Part shown: positions 32,151 through 43,651 of the stretch, piece by piece
Layout of the letters: each line of letters begins with the position of its first letter
How positions within the stretch are numbered: the first letter of the stretch is position 1
From: Drosophila pseudoobscura
Lineage: Eukaryota > Arthropoda > Insecta > Diptera > Drosophilidae
Length of the DNA stretch: 64,000 nucleotides
Direction: 5' to 3'
NCBI RefSeq assembly: GCF_009870125.1
Contig: NC_046683.1
Coordinates: forward strand, 52,715,869-52,779,868
Translations under genes and position numbers: made by a program
Notes under the pieces: generated by a model
Told to the model about the DNA's origin: nothing
Database searches by the model: none
What the model saw: only the letters and a program-made list of their open reading frames with translations

Positions 32151-34854
32151 GAGATGGACGGACAACAGCCGCCACGCGTCGTTCTTTGTACAGTGATTTA
32201 AGAGTTCTTTTCGCAACGAAAACGAAACACAAAACCTACCAAAAACCAAACGCAGTAAATATCTGAAATCTTTGATGAATCCATGAATTTATTGGACAGG
32301 AAATCGGGGCATGCCCCTTTTTTCAATCGCATACACTATACTCTATATACGTATGTATTGATTAAAGTTTTATTTTTTTTAAAGAAACCCCAATACAATG
32401 CAAAATCATTCATCATCGAATCTGCAGATTGATTTGTACAGATGCACAAATTTTGATAAGCTTCGAATTCCCTATTCTTTACGATTTTCTATCACGAATG
32501 TGTGCGTCTCAATCCTGCTCCGTTTCCCCTAATATAATTAATGCGTAACCTGTAATTCGTACATTCATACATCATAATTTAAAATTAAATTTTAGTTTCG
32601 TACGAGAACAGTGGATCAAGCCTGCTCGCAGTACATAAAGGCATTCAAAAAATACGAAAAAATACAGACATACAGAATATACATAATGCTAGTGTTAAAT
32701 TACTTAATTGAATATAATAAATGGTGCATAATAATCATAAATGATCAGTACTCTAAATAAAGTTAATAACCCTAGAAAGTGCAATTGTAACAATTGTTTG
32801 GAGATTGTGGGCTTACCATTGGCACATATTAATGCGGGCAATGAGCGTTTTCTATACTCGTAGGCGGAGATCATGTGAGAGAAGAAATCTCTATCAAGTA
32901 TAATGCGAATGGGGCTTTTGAATATTTGGAATATTGGAAGACATCAGTTTCTAAACAGGTTCAACCAATGAAAGTTAATCTAGGAGTCGCGATGTAGCAC
33001 CGAGGGACATTATGAACCAATCGTTGGTAAGAACGGAGAGAACTTATCAAAGCTAGTCGTTCTCTCTTGTCCGGTGGTCTCGTTAGAAAACAATTACACA
33101 GGTCTTGGAGCTTTCATCTTATTGTGGATCCACATATCCCCTGACGTATCGTATTCACAGTTGTGGATTAAAGTTCGCATTACTCAATGCCCCCAAGCAA
33201 TGGAAATCTCTTCAATTTATATGAAAACGAGCGAGAACGTTGTTTATACCCGATTATCAGTCAGTTGCCATCTCGCTCACTTCCGTTAGAGCGCGCACAC
33301 TGGACAAGAAAGAGAGAGGGAGAAGAGACTGAATAAGCGCGGGGCTGGGTCTTGCGCATCCACTAAAATTTAATGTATTCCTTCTGGCTATAATAATGAT
33401 TCGATCTGATCTAGATTCGGCAGTCTCAAGACACTCATCGAGACTGACTTGTTGAGCCACATAAAATTCACGATTCACGATGCTTTAGCAACTGTATACC
33501 GTTGTCCCTTTCGCTTTTTAGATCGAATAGATGGATTGCATGAACCGTTTAGGGTCTTACGCTCGGAATACATATATTTCCCTCTACACTCCATTTTGAG
33601 GGCAGTCGAAGGGCAGTGCTCTTTCAGTCGTCACTGCCAGGGATCCGATCGTAATAGGCTTCGGCTTGGCGTCGCATGGGCCACTTGATGGTGCAGTCAT
33701 TGCATATCAACGTCCAATTATATTCGGTTCCTCTGGGTGTTTGACACATCCAATTCCAGCACAAAAATTCCACCAATATACCCCTATACTCTTTGAGTAT
33801 CCGGTATAAGCACACACCATAGTATAGAATGAACAAATTCCGACAAGTTTAAGATCAAATTATATTGTTTACTACATTTTTACACTTGTTTTGTGGCTCT
33901 TTTATCGGTGTAGCAAAAGTGAAACGTACATACATTCAATTCAAATATCTTATTCTGATCCGTACCTAGATGCAAGTGTAAATCTAAATTGCAATCGTTT
34001 ACATTATATACATTATATACGCGGATATATAAATATACATATACGTATGTATGTAGTGCGCCTGCATTTTACAATCATGTGTTCACGTAATCGTACAGGC
34101 ACGTGCATTGCATACCATACGATACGGGTTCTATTTGTAAAAAAATACCTTTCACTAAAATACATCGCTTACAAAACTATTATTCCTTTGCACAGTTCTC
34201 TTAAAGTATGTATTCTATGGAATGTTTTTTGGGGCAGACAGAGGCCTGGGACCGACACCACTCCTAGATGATAAATAGATAGCTCTCTCTATCGTCCTAT
34301 GATTTTCGATTTTGAATAGTAAAGATAGGTAGGCAAATACTTTTGGAAGGAAACTGTTTTAAGCTTAAGAACTGATTGCGGAAATATGGGATCGGATTTT
34401 GGAAAGGTAACGCATTTTGAAAGATCATTACGAGCTTAGGATGCAGTTCTTAATAGAATTAGGCCTGATTTTTAACGATTTTTAGGATTTTGGGTTAGCA
34501 AAGAATTCTGAACTTTGATTACAAGTTCCAAACAGAAGAATGTAGGCCCGATTTGTGCGTGTAGATTCGGAGACGGTCCCAACTGTCGTCGGGGTCTGGC
34601 TGGTGGGGGGCGGCTTACCATTAAAATTGTACAGCGTTGGGAGTTTCCATGTGGAAGCTCCCGGGATATTTGCTAGCGAACCTGCTGATATCGTCAACGA
34701 TATTCTCCAGTGTGTTCTATCCGATTTGCGGAGTCAATTAAATTGTGTGGACCGAGAGAGTTGCGTTTGGGCCAGCCGCCAGCCGTTTGGGACTGGCGGC
34801 CGGCTGTGAGGCGGAATCGAATTTTGCTTAACTGACTTTACAAAAATCATTTGG
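32151..34854. other. Intergenic, 3' of Duba
   Basis: Duba 3'UTR with a possible polyadenylation signal AATAAA at 32756-32761 (nearer candidates are weaker), then AT-rich DNA with no recognised gene. Short frames such as 34482-34697 have no coding character. Sequence between about 33245 and 33812 is bounded by TATACCCGATTATC and GAGTATCCGGTATAA. It may be a decayed DINE-like element of the same length as that at 37.5 kb. Confidence 0.45.
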
Positions 34855-36583
34855 CTAATTTAGCATCTGCTGCTGTTGCTGCTGCCCCTGGGCCTGGACC
34901 TGCTGCACCTGCGTCGCCTGTTGCTGCTGCTGGGTGATCACGATGTGGTGTTGCTGCTGCTGCTGCTGCTGTTGCTGCTGTTGCTGCTGCTGCTGCAACT
35001 GCTGCTGCTGGCTGGCCAGCTGATTGGCGTGCTGTAGCGCCGCGGTGGTCGCCTCTGTCACCACCGGCTGGAGCATACTGGTGCCGTTCTCCCGCCGCAC
35101 GTGGCTGTTAAGCTCGGCCTTCACACGGCGGGCGATGTGGGAGCGGGTGTGCTTGCGGAGGTGGTCCTTGCGGTAGAAACCCTTGCCGCACTCCTGACAC
35201 TGGTGCCGTTTCTCGCCCGAGTGGATCACAAAGTGCAGGCTGAGTTGCTCCTTGCGCTTGAAGGCCTTGAGACAGACGGTGCAGATGTAGGGGCGCTCCG
35301 GGTTGTGCGACTGCTTGTGGCGTGTGAGGTGGTCCTTGCGCTTCAGCGACGCCTGGCAGACGTCGCACACGTACCGCTTCTCCAGGTTGTGGCCCACCAG
35401 GTGCACCTCGAGCAGCTCCGGCTCCGGATAGGCCACATGACACTCGGGGCACATGTACAGCGGACTGCCGTCCAGGGCCGTTCCAAGTCGGATCTCGCCC
35501 GGACGCAGCTTCGGCTTGCGGTCCTTGCTTCGCTTTTTGCGCTTCTTCTTCTTTGTGGTGCTTGTGGCGACGCCTGTCGCCGCAGACGTGGATGCCACTG
35601 CCGCCTGTGTCTGCGCCTGTGCCTGTGCCTGAACCTGCAACGTCGTCTGCTGATGCTGCAGCGTCAACTGGTCCTGCTGAGGTATGCTGATGGTTGTGGT
35701 GCCAATGGTGTTGATCCCTATGGCTGGTCCCGTTTGAACCTGCAGCACCTGCCATGAAAAGCCATCGATTAGTAGAGTTGGCCCAGTCACGGCACAGCTC
35801 GCAGCCACTCACCACGTTCTGCTGGTTCTCCTTCTTTATCGTCTCCGCTGAGTACTTGAGGAAATGGTGCAGCGACAGGGGCAGCGTGTTGGCCGGAAGA
35901 TGAGAGAGGTAGTCGGCGACGGTGGTGCCCGGCGTGAGCGTCTGCCAGGAGGTGTTCTGAAGCACTGAAATTTAGGATGACGATGAGCACTATTGTCGAG
36001 GGACTCAAAGATGGGGATCCTGGCTGAGGAGGGACTCACCTTGCTGCTGCAGGATGGCGTTGCACAGATCCTGGGTGAGTTCCTGCGGCGCGGCCACCTG
36101 TTGCTGCTGCATCTGTTGCTGTTGTTGCTGCTGCTGTGCCTGGCCGGAGGTTCCCGCCTGGAGGGCGTCGGAGGCGCCGCTCGTTGCCGTCGCACTGGCA
36201 TATGCGACTGTGGCATACTGCGGCTGCTGCTGCTGCTGCGCGGTGGACACCAGGTGGCCGTTGTACTTGTCGCCCTGCATGCCCTCCTCCTGACCGCTGC
36301 GGAACTTGCTGCTGCTGCCGCCCCCGCTCTGCCCCGCCGCCATGCTCGGCTGGCTGAAGTGCGTCATGCCCACTGTGGTGGCGGCCTGTTGCTGCTGGTA
36401 GCGTGTGCTCCCGCCGCCTGCATCCTGCTGCTGCTGCTGCTGCTGCGGGTTGTTGGTGGCCGTCACCGTCACATCGGCCACCGCGGCGGTCAGGGACGAG
36501 ACGAGGGGCGCCGTGCTGGTTGTGAATTGGGGCAGCCCAGGGATATTGCCGGGGAAATTGTTCCCGAAGGGTGTGAAATTCAT
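34855..36583 (-). CDS. C2H2 zinc-finger transcription factor, poly-Gln rich (ZNF362/384-like)
   Basis: Three coding exons on the minus strand, 36583..36040, 35964..35813 and 35748..34855, join in frame to 529 residues starting MNFTPFGNNFPGNIPGLPQF. The N-terminal half is Gln/Ala/Ser-rich. A basic nuclear-localisation cluster (KKKKRKKRSKDRKPKLRPGE) precedes four C2H2 fingers at about residues 330-440: MCPECHVAYPEPE, VCDVCQASLKRKDH, ICTVCLKAFKRKEQ and CQECGKGFYRKDH. The fingers end in KHTRSHIARRVKAE. The last 80 residues are CAG/CAA-encoded poly-Gln. This finger set resembles vertebrate ZNF362/ZNF384 and the fly genes l(3)neo38, CG2052 and CG7368. CG7368 is my best guess from its chromosomal neighbourhood; I do not assign it. 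A 5'UTR acceptor at 36669..36667 (TTTCAG) shows at least one further upstream non-coding exon. Confidence 0.9.
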
Positions 36584-36666
36584 TTTTCACTCGTTTCTCG
36601 GCTCTCAGCCGATCTCTCTGCGGATTCGGGGGAGATTGGATGTCTTCGTCTTTGAACACCGGGCGA
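36584..36666 (-). other. 5'UTR part of zinc-finger gene exon
   Basis: Starts after the acceptor CTCATTTCAG on the minus strand. The transcript must begin further right, at an unlocated non-coding exon somewhere within 36.7-40 kb or beyond. Confidence 0.6.
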
Positions 36667-36669
36667 CTG

Positions 36670-37552
36670 AAATGAGAAATCCCATGATAAATAATGTAGA
36701 ATCATTATGATGTAGCTATGTATATATATCGTAGATATGTAGATGCAGTCGTGTAAGTTTCTGGGAGGGATCCAGTTGTATAGGAATAAATACATATATG
36801 CTTCAATTCGTTTTGTTCTTTATAATTAATGATCACAGTACATGTGCCTGTGAATGACTGTTTAGGATCTAAACGGAAAAGCCCCGACCTGTACCCATAT
36901 AAAGAGGTTACCTTATAGCATCCTCCAATATTTTGGAACGGAACCATTTCCGACTTTATAAGGTGTCACAAAACTTAGACTTCCAATAAAGGAAATTTAA
37001 TAAATGGTCCCCTTCCGTTTTTATACCAATAAAGTCCTCTTATCGTTACTGAATTGAATTTCGCAATTAATATTGGTACTCTCCATTTCATATTTTTGAA
37101 TACATTTTTTAAATTAAATATAAATGTGCATTGAAATTAGGTGAAACTCATTTTAACTACAGATCCTTTGGAAAAATTCACATCCTTAAAGTGGCTCTAT
37201 TAGAAATATTTATTGGTACACTGTTTAAATCGGAACATCATGCAGACCCTAAGAGATACATTTTGCGGTCCTCAAAAAACTGTTTTGCCGCTTTGGATAG
37301 GTGGATTTCAACGTTATCCTGTTTAAAAATCCACTGTTCCCCCCAGTGTGCCTCACCAAAATGTATTAATACAGACTTATGTTCATCTGAGAATTCATCC
37401 GAGAAGTCCATTGCAAGCCACGTAAGTACGTCATTTTTCCGTTGAGACCATACATTTTGATCTTTTTTTTGTCACTGAATGTTACGTTTTCCCATTCACT
37501 TCCCATACGAGCCGTTTTATGGCTGGACAGAAGCATAGGCTTGCGCGCCATT
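36670..37552. other. Intronic or intergenic DNA, no gene seen
   Basis: AT-rich, probably the 5' intron of the zinc-finger gene. No coding sequence was recognised. Confidence 0.5.
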
Positions 37553-38125
37553 TTTATACCCGGTACTCGAAGAGCATGGTGGTAGTGGATGTGTGTAACA
37601 CCCAGAAGGAATCGTTTCCGACCCCTTAAAGTACATATATTTTTAGCCAGCATCAATAGCCGAGACGATATAGCCATGTCTGTCTGTCCGTCTTTTTTGA
37701 CGCCTAGTTCTAGTTCTCCATAAGAGATAGAGGAACCAAATTTGATATCCAGATTCCTGACTACGCAACCCTCTTCCACGCGCCTACTCCTTTTCTCTCT
37801 ATTTCTCTCACACACACATTCTTCATACTGCAGTGCGCGCCCTCTGGCGGAAGGAGCGCGATAAAACGGCTGTTGTTGGTGTGAGAATAGAAAACTATAG
37901 ACAAATGTAAATACAAAATTTAAAAAAGAAAAATGTAAGCAGATAAATTCTAGTATATCATATAAAAATCCCCCAAACGGTTTTTTCTAAAAATATTAAA
38001 AAAGTAAATTGTTGTTTTTTGCGATAAGCGATACCAAACGACTTACAAAATATATTGTATAAGTTACATAAATCATAAGCTCACATATGTACATATATAT
38101 TGACTGAGTACCGGGTATAAAGTAG
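37553..38125 (+). mobile_element. DINE-1/SGM-like non-autonomous element
   Basis: Bounded by TTTATACCCGGTACTCGAAG and ACTGAGTACCGGGTATAAAG, which are mutual inverted ends. The interior reads GTGTGTAACACCCAGAAGGA, CAGCATCAATAGCCGAGACG and GTCTGTCTGTCCGTC. These are hallmarks I know from the abundant DINE-1-type Helentron elements of Drosophila (SGM in the obscura group). It has no coding capacity. Confidence 0.65.
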
Positions 38126-40492
38126 AGCCGTGGCCTTTTCCGCGCCTCACAACGATCCTTTCATCGGAACTTAATATTTACTACATATCTGCGACGGGAA
38201 GTGATCCCAGTAGAAAGTTTAGCCTTTACATCCCGTGAACTAGTCGCCGTATTTATAGCCAAATTCTTTATTTGGATACACATCTATCCTATTCTAGTGT
38301 CAACTGATTCATTTAGGATCTTTATCAGGGACAAATACACTGAAATAATTCTCCATTGAAATGATAATGTTCCCCAATCGGCTAATCGGGGAAACGACAC
38401 GACAAGCGGGAGTACAATTTAAGCTTAGATGAAAATTCGCATGAAAAGTGAAAACATCGTTGCAGTGTTCGTGGTCCCACACACACTCACACAGTGCGAC
38501 ACAGTAGTGCTCCACACAGACGTACAACCACGCGGCAGGACCAAGACCGTGAGAAGCATCGCGACGATAAAAAAGAGCGCCAATCCTGCGCGCTACATCA
38601 GAAAGAGAAAAAAGAGAGTGAGCAGAGCCCCAACAGTGGGTAGGGAGGAGTGGGAAGGAAATATTGATAGTTGGCAGAGGCATGGTGGCCGAGGGTAGAG
38701 GCGGAGGCGGAGGCACAGCCATGATGAGCTAGTGTGTCGGTACATGAAGATTAGGTTAGGGCTGACCGTTGATTGTTAATGTTTAACCAATTCGCGAATC
38801 GAACTCAAAGACACCGCTTAGAGGATACGGACTTGTTTGAAAGGAACCCGCGGACCCCCTCTTCAGTTGGGGAATCGTTTGAAGAGTCCGACTCGCGAGC
38901 CAGAAGGCAGTCAATGAATGGGTTCCTTCATATCGATTTTCTCCAAGTACGCAAATTAGTGCCGCGTTTAATTGAGTAACAGCACACACACACACACACG
39001 CACGCACGCACACACACACACGTACCGACTCCGCTCCGGGCAGGAGCTCCCCGCCGGAGTCATATTTAAATTTTTCCGGTAAGTTATTTGTGTTTACAGC
39101 AGCTCCACCACAGAGGACTTTCACTTGGGAACGCGGCATTTTTCCCGTTTTCCATCTCCGAGATGGAGGTTGCTCGCGAACGAGCCCGTGACACAATAAA
39201 GGAGAGGCGTCCGTCTGTCCGTCCGTCCGCCCAACACACGGACAAAGGAACAGCCGTAGCCACAGCCACAGCCACAGTCTCAGCCGCAGTCGATGCAGAC
39301 GTCGACCGCAGCCGATCGGCTGATGTCTGGCTGCATGGCGAAACTGCAGCCGATTGCAGTGTTCCGTTATGGCAGCGCGGTGTTTTTTGTTTTCGCAGCA
39401 TGTCACCCGCCCGCCCACAAAACACACGCCCCTCAAGGGAATCCCTGATTCAGTGGCTCCGCGAGTGGGGGAAATGGGGTGGGTGTGGGAGTGCGGGGGG
39501 GGCGCGGCAAAAAATATGTATTGGAGGAGCCGGCTGGCTACCACTATTTGTACCTCGTACCTACTGCTGGCGCTCACTATCGTCTGGGTGGCGCACACAT
39601 GCACATGCACCATGCACGGACATGGACACGGATACGGACACCCACTCCGTCTCTGGCTGCCGCATCCACGACTGGCCACCTATCGGCGTGTGGCGCAACT
39701 TCACTACTGATGACCCGACCCGACGACATGCCCAGCCATGCCATTCCCTGCCATGCCAGGCCAGGCCGTTTGTTCGCTTCAAGTTATCCCGCCTGGCCCC
39801 CAAGGCCACCCCACAAAGCCGCGCCTCGTGCAAAGCACGAGACAGAAGCTTCGGCATTTGCCATATGATTGTGTTAGTTTGTCTAACTCTGTAGATGAGT
39901 CTGAGCGCGCGAGAGTGAGTGAGCGAGAGAGAGAGAGAGAGAGAGAGAGTGGTGGTGTGGACGGTTGAGTGACAGAAACGAGAAGAGACAGCGAGAATAG
40001 CGCCAGAGAGCAAAAAACAACTAGCGCTCTTTTATAGTAAGAACCAAGGCTTACCTACACAAGGTGAGGCACTATATGTGTAACGTCTCTCCTGTCTGTC
40101 ACTCGCCCTCCTTCGGAGAGAGAGTATAGGATTGTGGTGAGAGTGCTCTCTGCGAATGGCTCACCCTATATTAACACGCCTTGCTAATAGCCGTTTTATT
40201 TGCGATTTGTTCAGCCTGCGTCGACGTACATAGATTTTGTAAACCATGCAAGCAATCCCGTAAAGGTGCGGGTGTGCAGTGTCTGCATCGACATGTGGAT
40301 GTGCTCGATCAGATTGGAAACAAGAGGACTACAATGAACACCAATATCCCCAGTCCAGCTGGAAGCATTATTCCCGCAATCATCACTCCTCAGCAACAGT
40401 GTACTGTACACTAATCGAAAATATCAGTTACGGTACGTTTCGGTAACCGTTAAATTGTTCCAAGCAACGCGATCGATCCCGTTAGTACCGCC
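38126..40492. other. Non-coding, microsatellite-rich, possible promoter region
   Basis: Contains (CA)n near 38982-39020, a CAGCCA-type hexanucleotide run at 39255-39285 and (GA)n at 39925-39950. The GA run could bind GAGA factor near a promoter. Long open frames on both strands follow these repeats and have no family resemblance, so no gene is called. A first exon of the zinc-finger gene could lie here. Confidence 0.45.
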
Positions 40493-40879
40493 ATGCGTTT
40501 TCCCTGGCTAGTTCTGGCTTCATGTCTCTCTGTCGCGGATCCAGGACGTGCAGGAGCTCAGAGGGGTGACTAGAGCGATCCAGGTAGCGGGTCTGGGAAT
40601 GCTATATCCATGATCTTACTCTCCCCAGATGAGCACTACGATGTCGTGGGTGTCTCCTGTGGGCAAGACGAGGTCGTCAGCTGCATGCTCGTCCGGTGCA
40701 CTGAGGGCGGCTTCTGCCCGGCGGAACAGTACTGCTACGACCCAAAATGCGTTTGTCGCCGGGGGTATCGGCGGGTGCGAGGAGCATGCCTGCCCAAGCA
40801 CACGGACCACCACCTGGACAGCGATGCCCTCAACTCGGCCCTGCTGCAAGCACATTTTCAAGAGAATTTTCACTTTTAA
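40493..40879 (+). CDS. Small Cys-rich secreted protein (TIL/EGF-like)
   Basis: Two-exon model, 40493..40565 and 40629..40879, with a 63 bp intron (donor GGGTGACT, acceptor CTCCCCAG), encoding 107 residues. Exon 1 supplies a signal peptide (MRFPWLVLASCLSVADPGRA). The mature part has eight Cys in about 50 residues: VSCGQDEVVSCMLVRC, then CPAEQYCYDPKCVCRRGY and GACLPK. The closing pattern CxCxxGYxRxxGxC is that of TIL or EGF-like modules used by protease inhibitors and other secreted peptides. A Leu/His-rich tail ends FQENFHF. Reading exon 2 alone from an upstream ATG at 40610 would lack a signal peptide; the spliced version is preferred because phase and signal peptide agree. I do not recognise a named orthologue. 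Confidence 0.7.
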
Positions 40880-40971
40880 CTTTTCGTTTTTCATTATATT
40901 TGCATTAAGGCTAAAGAAAATTAATAGAAAATACTCGTACTCAAGTGATATTTCGTGGGGGTTCTGGGTTT

Positions 40972-41096
40972 TCTGTTGCTCTCGGATCCCTTCTTGGGTG
41001 GATCTTCTTGCCGCGCTTGATCTTCCGCTTGTAGTGCCTCTTTGTCTTCTTGGGCTTGAAAGATCCTGCCCCCGTAGTGGTGTCAGATGTGGCAGA
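40972..41096 (-). pseudogene. Decayed 3' fragment of a new-glue-like gene
   Basis: The minus strand reads ATSDTTTGAGSFKPKKTKRH, then YKRKIKRGKKIH. This matches the C-terminus of the intact gene at 49905-50231 (TSDTTTEAGSSKPKKTKRH, FKRKIKRGKKKIH). The fragment lacks the signal peptide and the Thr repeats. It has lost one Lys codon and about 13 nt after the KKIH block, shifting the frame so the original end is read as PRRDPRATENPEPP. Homology stops abruptly at both ends. It lies just downstream of the Cys-rich peptide gene. Confidence 0.75.
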
Positions 41097-43361
41097 TGGA
41101 ACGATGATGGTCCCTTATGCTTCCTCTCGGTAGGGCCGGTACTATTCTTTATAACCAAACATGTGTTTCTTGTCACAATTGTCACACATTCGGCGGCCCA
41201 GAAACACCTTATAGTAATAATACGATCCATCCATTTCTTTTCTTCTTGAGTTTTAGGGAAAATATCAGCTTTTCGCTAAAAAACATCATTGAAATAGTTG
41301 AGGTCTTGATAGTTTAAAGGCTTTTCCTTCCACCACACATATTTCCATCACTGCAGCCCCACATGCAGTACCAAAAGCATGACTCCACCATTTCCCCATG
41401 AGTCCATGTGTGTGTGTGTGTGCCCTCCATTCACATGATTCACTCGTGTAAGTGGGGGTGTGTGTGTGTGTGTGTGCCCTTCAGATTTGCATTTGCAGGA
41501 GAACTCGAGCAGAACATCTGCGGCCGGAGCAGGAGCAGGAGCAGGAGAGGCAGGAAGCACAGCTGCAACCAAAACAAAGATGCTGCACCCCTGACACTGA
41601 CACTGAAAGCCGCACCCAAGGCCAATCAACGAAACCAGGCCACGCACACGAATTCCGGCACGGCACGGTACGGCACGGCACGGCGTTGCATGGGAACAGC
41701 GATGGGGCGATGACGCAGCGATGACGATGCTCCCGGCGAACGGCCTACCACTGCAGGAGGCTGTGGCCACCCTGCCGCACCACACCACCCACACCGCCCC
41801 TCTCCCACCCAGCGGCAGGCCAAGCAGAGGTAACTGCACTCTGGCCGAGCAAACACCGAGCACACACTCTTGGTCGGAGAGTGAGTGTTTTGGGGAGAAG
41901 CACTGGCACTGGCACTGGCACTGGCACTGGCAGTGCATTGCAGCTCTCCCGTGCGCATGTTGGGGTAGGGGTGGGTGCCACCTTGCCGGCACCAGCCATT
42001 GCATCATCATCGTCGTCGTCGTCGTCGTCGTCGTCGTGGTCGTGGTCGTGGTCGAAACGAACATACAGCAAGTCGCCCGCGCCGCATTCTGCTGGTCAAC
42101 CCGCCAGCAATCTCACACCATCCCACAGGCCCCGTCGCATTCGAATGTGTTACAAGTGGCAGTCAGCGGCATGCACCCTGGTTGAAATCTGCATTTTTTG
42201 GGCAAATTCTTTAGTTCCCATAGTTTTCCTGGGCGGGAAATACTAAATACTATATTCTCTCCATATTTTATGGTGAATACTAGAGCTCTGAATGAAACCG
42301 CATAGATCACAGCTATACTCATGCCTCTTTAACGCTTTCGATCTTTACGAATCCGGCCTTCAGTCACTCCCGAAAAAACCAGCAAAGTGAGCGAGAAAAA
42401 AAACCGAAATTTTCGCATCTGACACAATCGCGAGTGATTCGATTCAATGAGAAAGCTGTGTCGCTGATTCTAGCACCGAACAAAGCGAATACCGAATCCT
42501 CCTCTACTATAAACTATAGTCACACTTTGATTTAAATACATTCTTCTACCAACAACTGCATGCCACTGTGCCGCAGCGACGTCATTGTCATTGGCAGGTT
42601 GAGTGGGCCGTATCGTGCTGGGCCTGGACCCCTTTTTGGGGCCGATTTGGCAAAGACGAGCTGTGAGGCTGAGTGCAAGTCGCGCCCCCGCCGTTTGGCT
42701 CCTACCCGGGAGAGCCATAGCCTGTGTGTGTGCCGTGAAAGTGAAACTGCGACGCACGGCAGAGTCGGAGGCGAGGCGGCATCCATCGCCGAAATGCCAT
42801 ATTCGTGGCCGTGGTCGTGGTCGTGGCCGTGGCCATGGCCATGGCCATGACCCGTCTGTGCAGCGAATTTCGGGGCCGACGCACGCACGTACAGAAGTTT
42901 CGGGGCAAATTCGGAAACGCGGTCACAGGATGTCGATGACGTTGCCGGCTAAATCCACATTTCGATGCAAGTACATTAAAGGCTGATTTATTGCCTGATT
43001 GTATGCGCTTCATGTGGCAGTGGGCAAGGTCCTCATTGATAATGTGAGACGATTTCACGAGTATTTCGTTGTACCGACGGGTCATGGTCATGGCCACCAT
43101 AGAGGTCTTGTAAAACTTCCAACAGGATAAAGGATAAAGTGAAAAAATATTTGTTCCTTATAATTATCATTTCTTCAATTATTTTTTTATTTGTAAACTA
43201 TGATGCGGGGCATTTTTCAATTTAAATTATATATTATGCCGCTAAATATATTAAACTAAGAGCTAAGAAACTATTGAACTACCCATAAAGGTTTTCGTAT
43301 GCAGATAACAAGCATTTCTTAGTCTAGTATAAAATGGGCCTGAATAAATAAAAGATTCGTA
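41097..43361. other. Non-coding, simple-repeat rich
   Basis: Includes (GT)n at 41406-41480, (TGGCAC)n at 41898-41930, (CGT)n at 42009-42050 and GTGGTC/GTGGCC runs at 42805-42850. Long open frames on both strands are consequences of these repeats. No gene was recognised. Confidence 0.55.
42003..42056 (+). repeat. Trinucleotide repeat (CGT)n
   Basis: ATCATCATCGTCGTCGTCGT continuing to GGTCGTGGTCGTGGTCG. A preceding hexanucleotide run of TGGCAC lies at 41898-41930. Confidence 0.9.
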
Positions 43362-43651
43362 TCTTTGGCATGCTTTAAAAAATTTGAATGAAGAACTAAC
43401 GTCTAAAAAAAATTCATAAAAAAGGCATATCTTTGGCATGCTTTAAAAAATTTGAATGAAGAACTAACGTCTAAAAAAAATTCATAAAAAAGGCATAGCG
43501 GAAAAAACATATTAACCATTGTAGAAAACTTCAACTTTTGGTGGCTATATCTTGAGGTACGTCTAAAAAAAATTCATAAAAAAGGCATAGCGGAAAAACA
43601 TATTAAAGATTGTAGAAAACTTGAACTTTTGGTGGCTATATCTTGAGGTAT
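43362..43651 (+). repeat. Two overlapping tandem duplications
   Basis: A 68 bp unit (TCTTTGGCATGCTTTAAAAA onward) occurs at 43362 and 43430. A 92 bp unit (CGTCTAAAAAAAATTCATAA onward) that begins inside the second copy occurs at 43468 and 43560. The first pair is almost identical; the second differs at a few sites (ATTAACCATT versus ATTAAAGATT). Confidence 0.9.

Noticed and set aside
39088-39894. 268-codon open frame plus a ~298-codon frame on the other strand
   Set aside because: Both follow CA, CAGCCA and GA simple repeats. They have no family resemblance, poor codon character and no splice logic.
41348-42246. Overlapping open frames with runs of Thr, Val, Asp or Ser on both strands
   Set aside because: Produced by the (CGT)n and (TGGCAC)n microsatellites.
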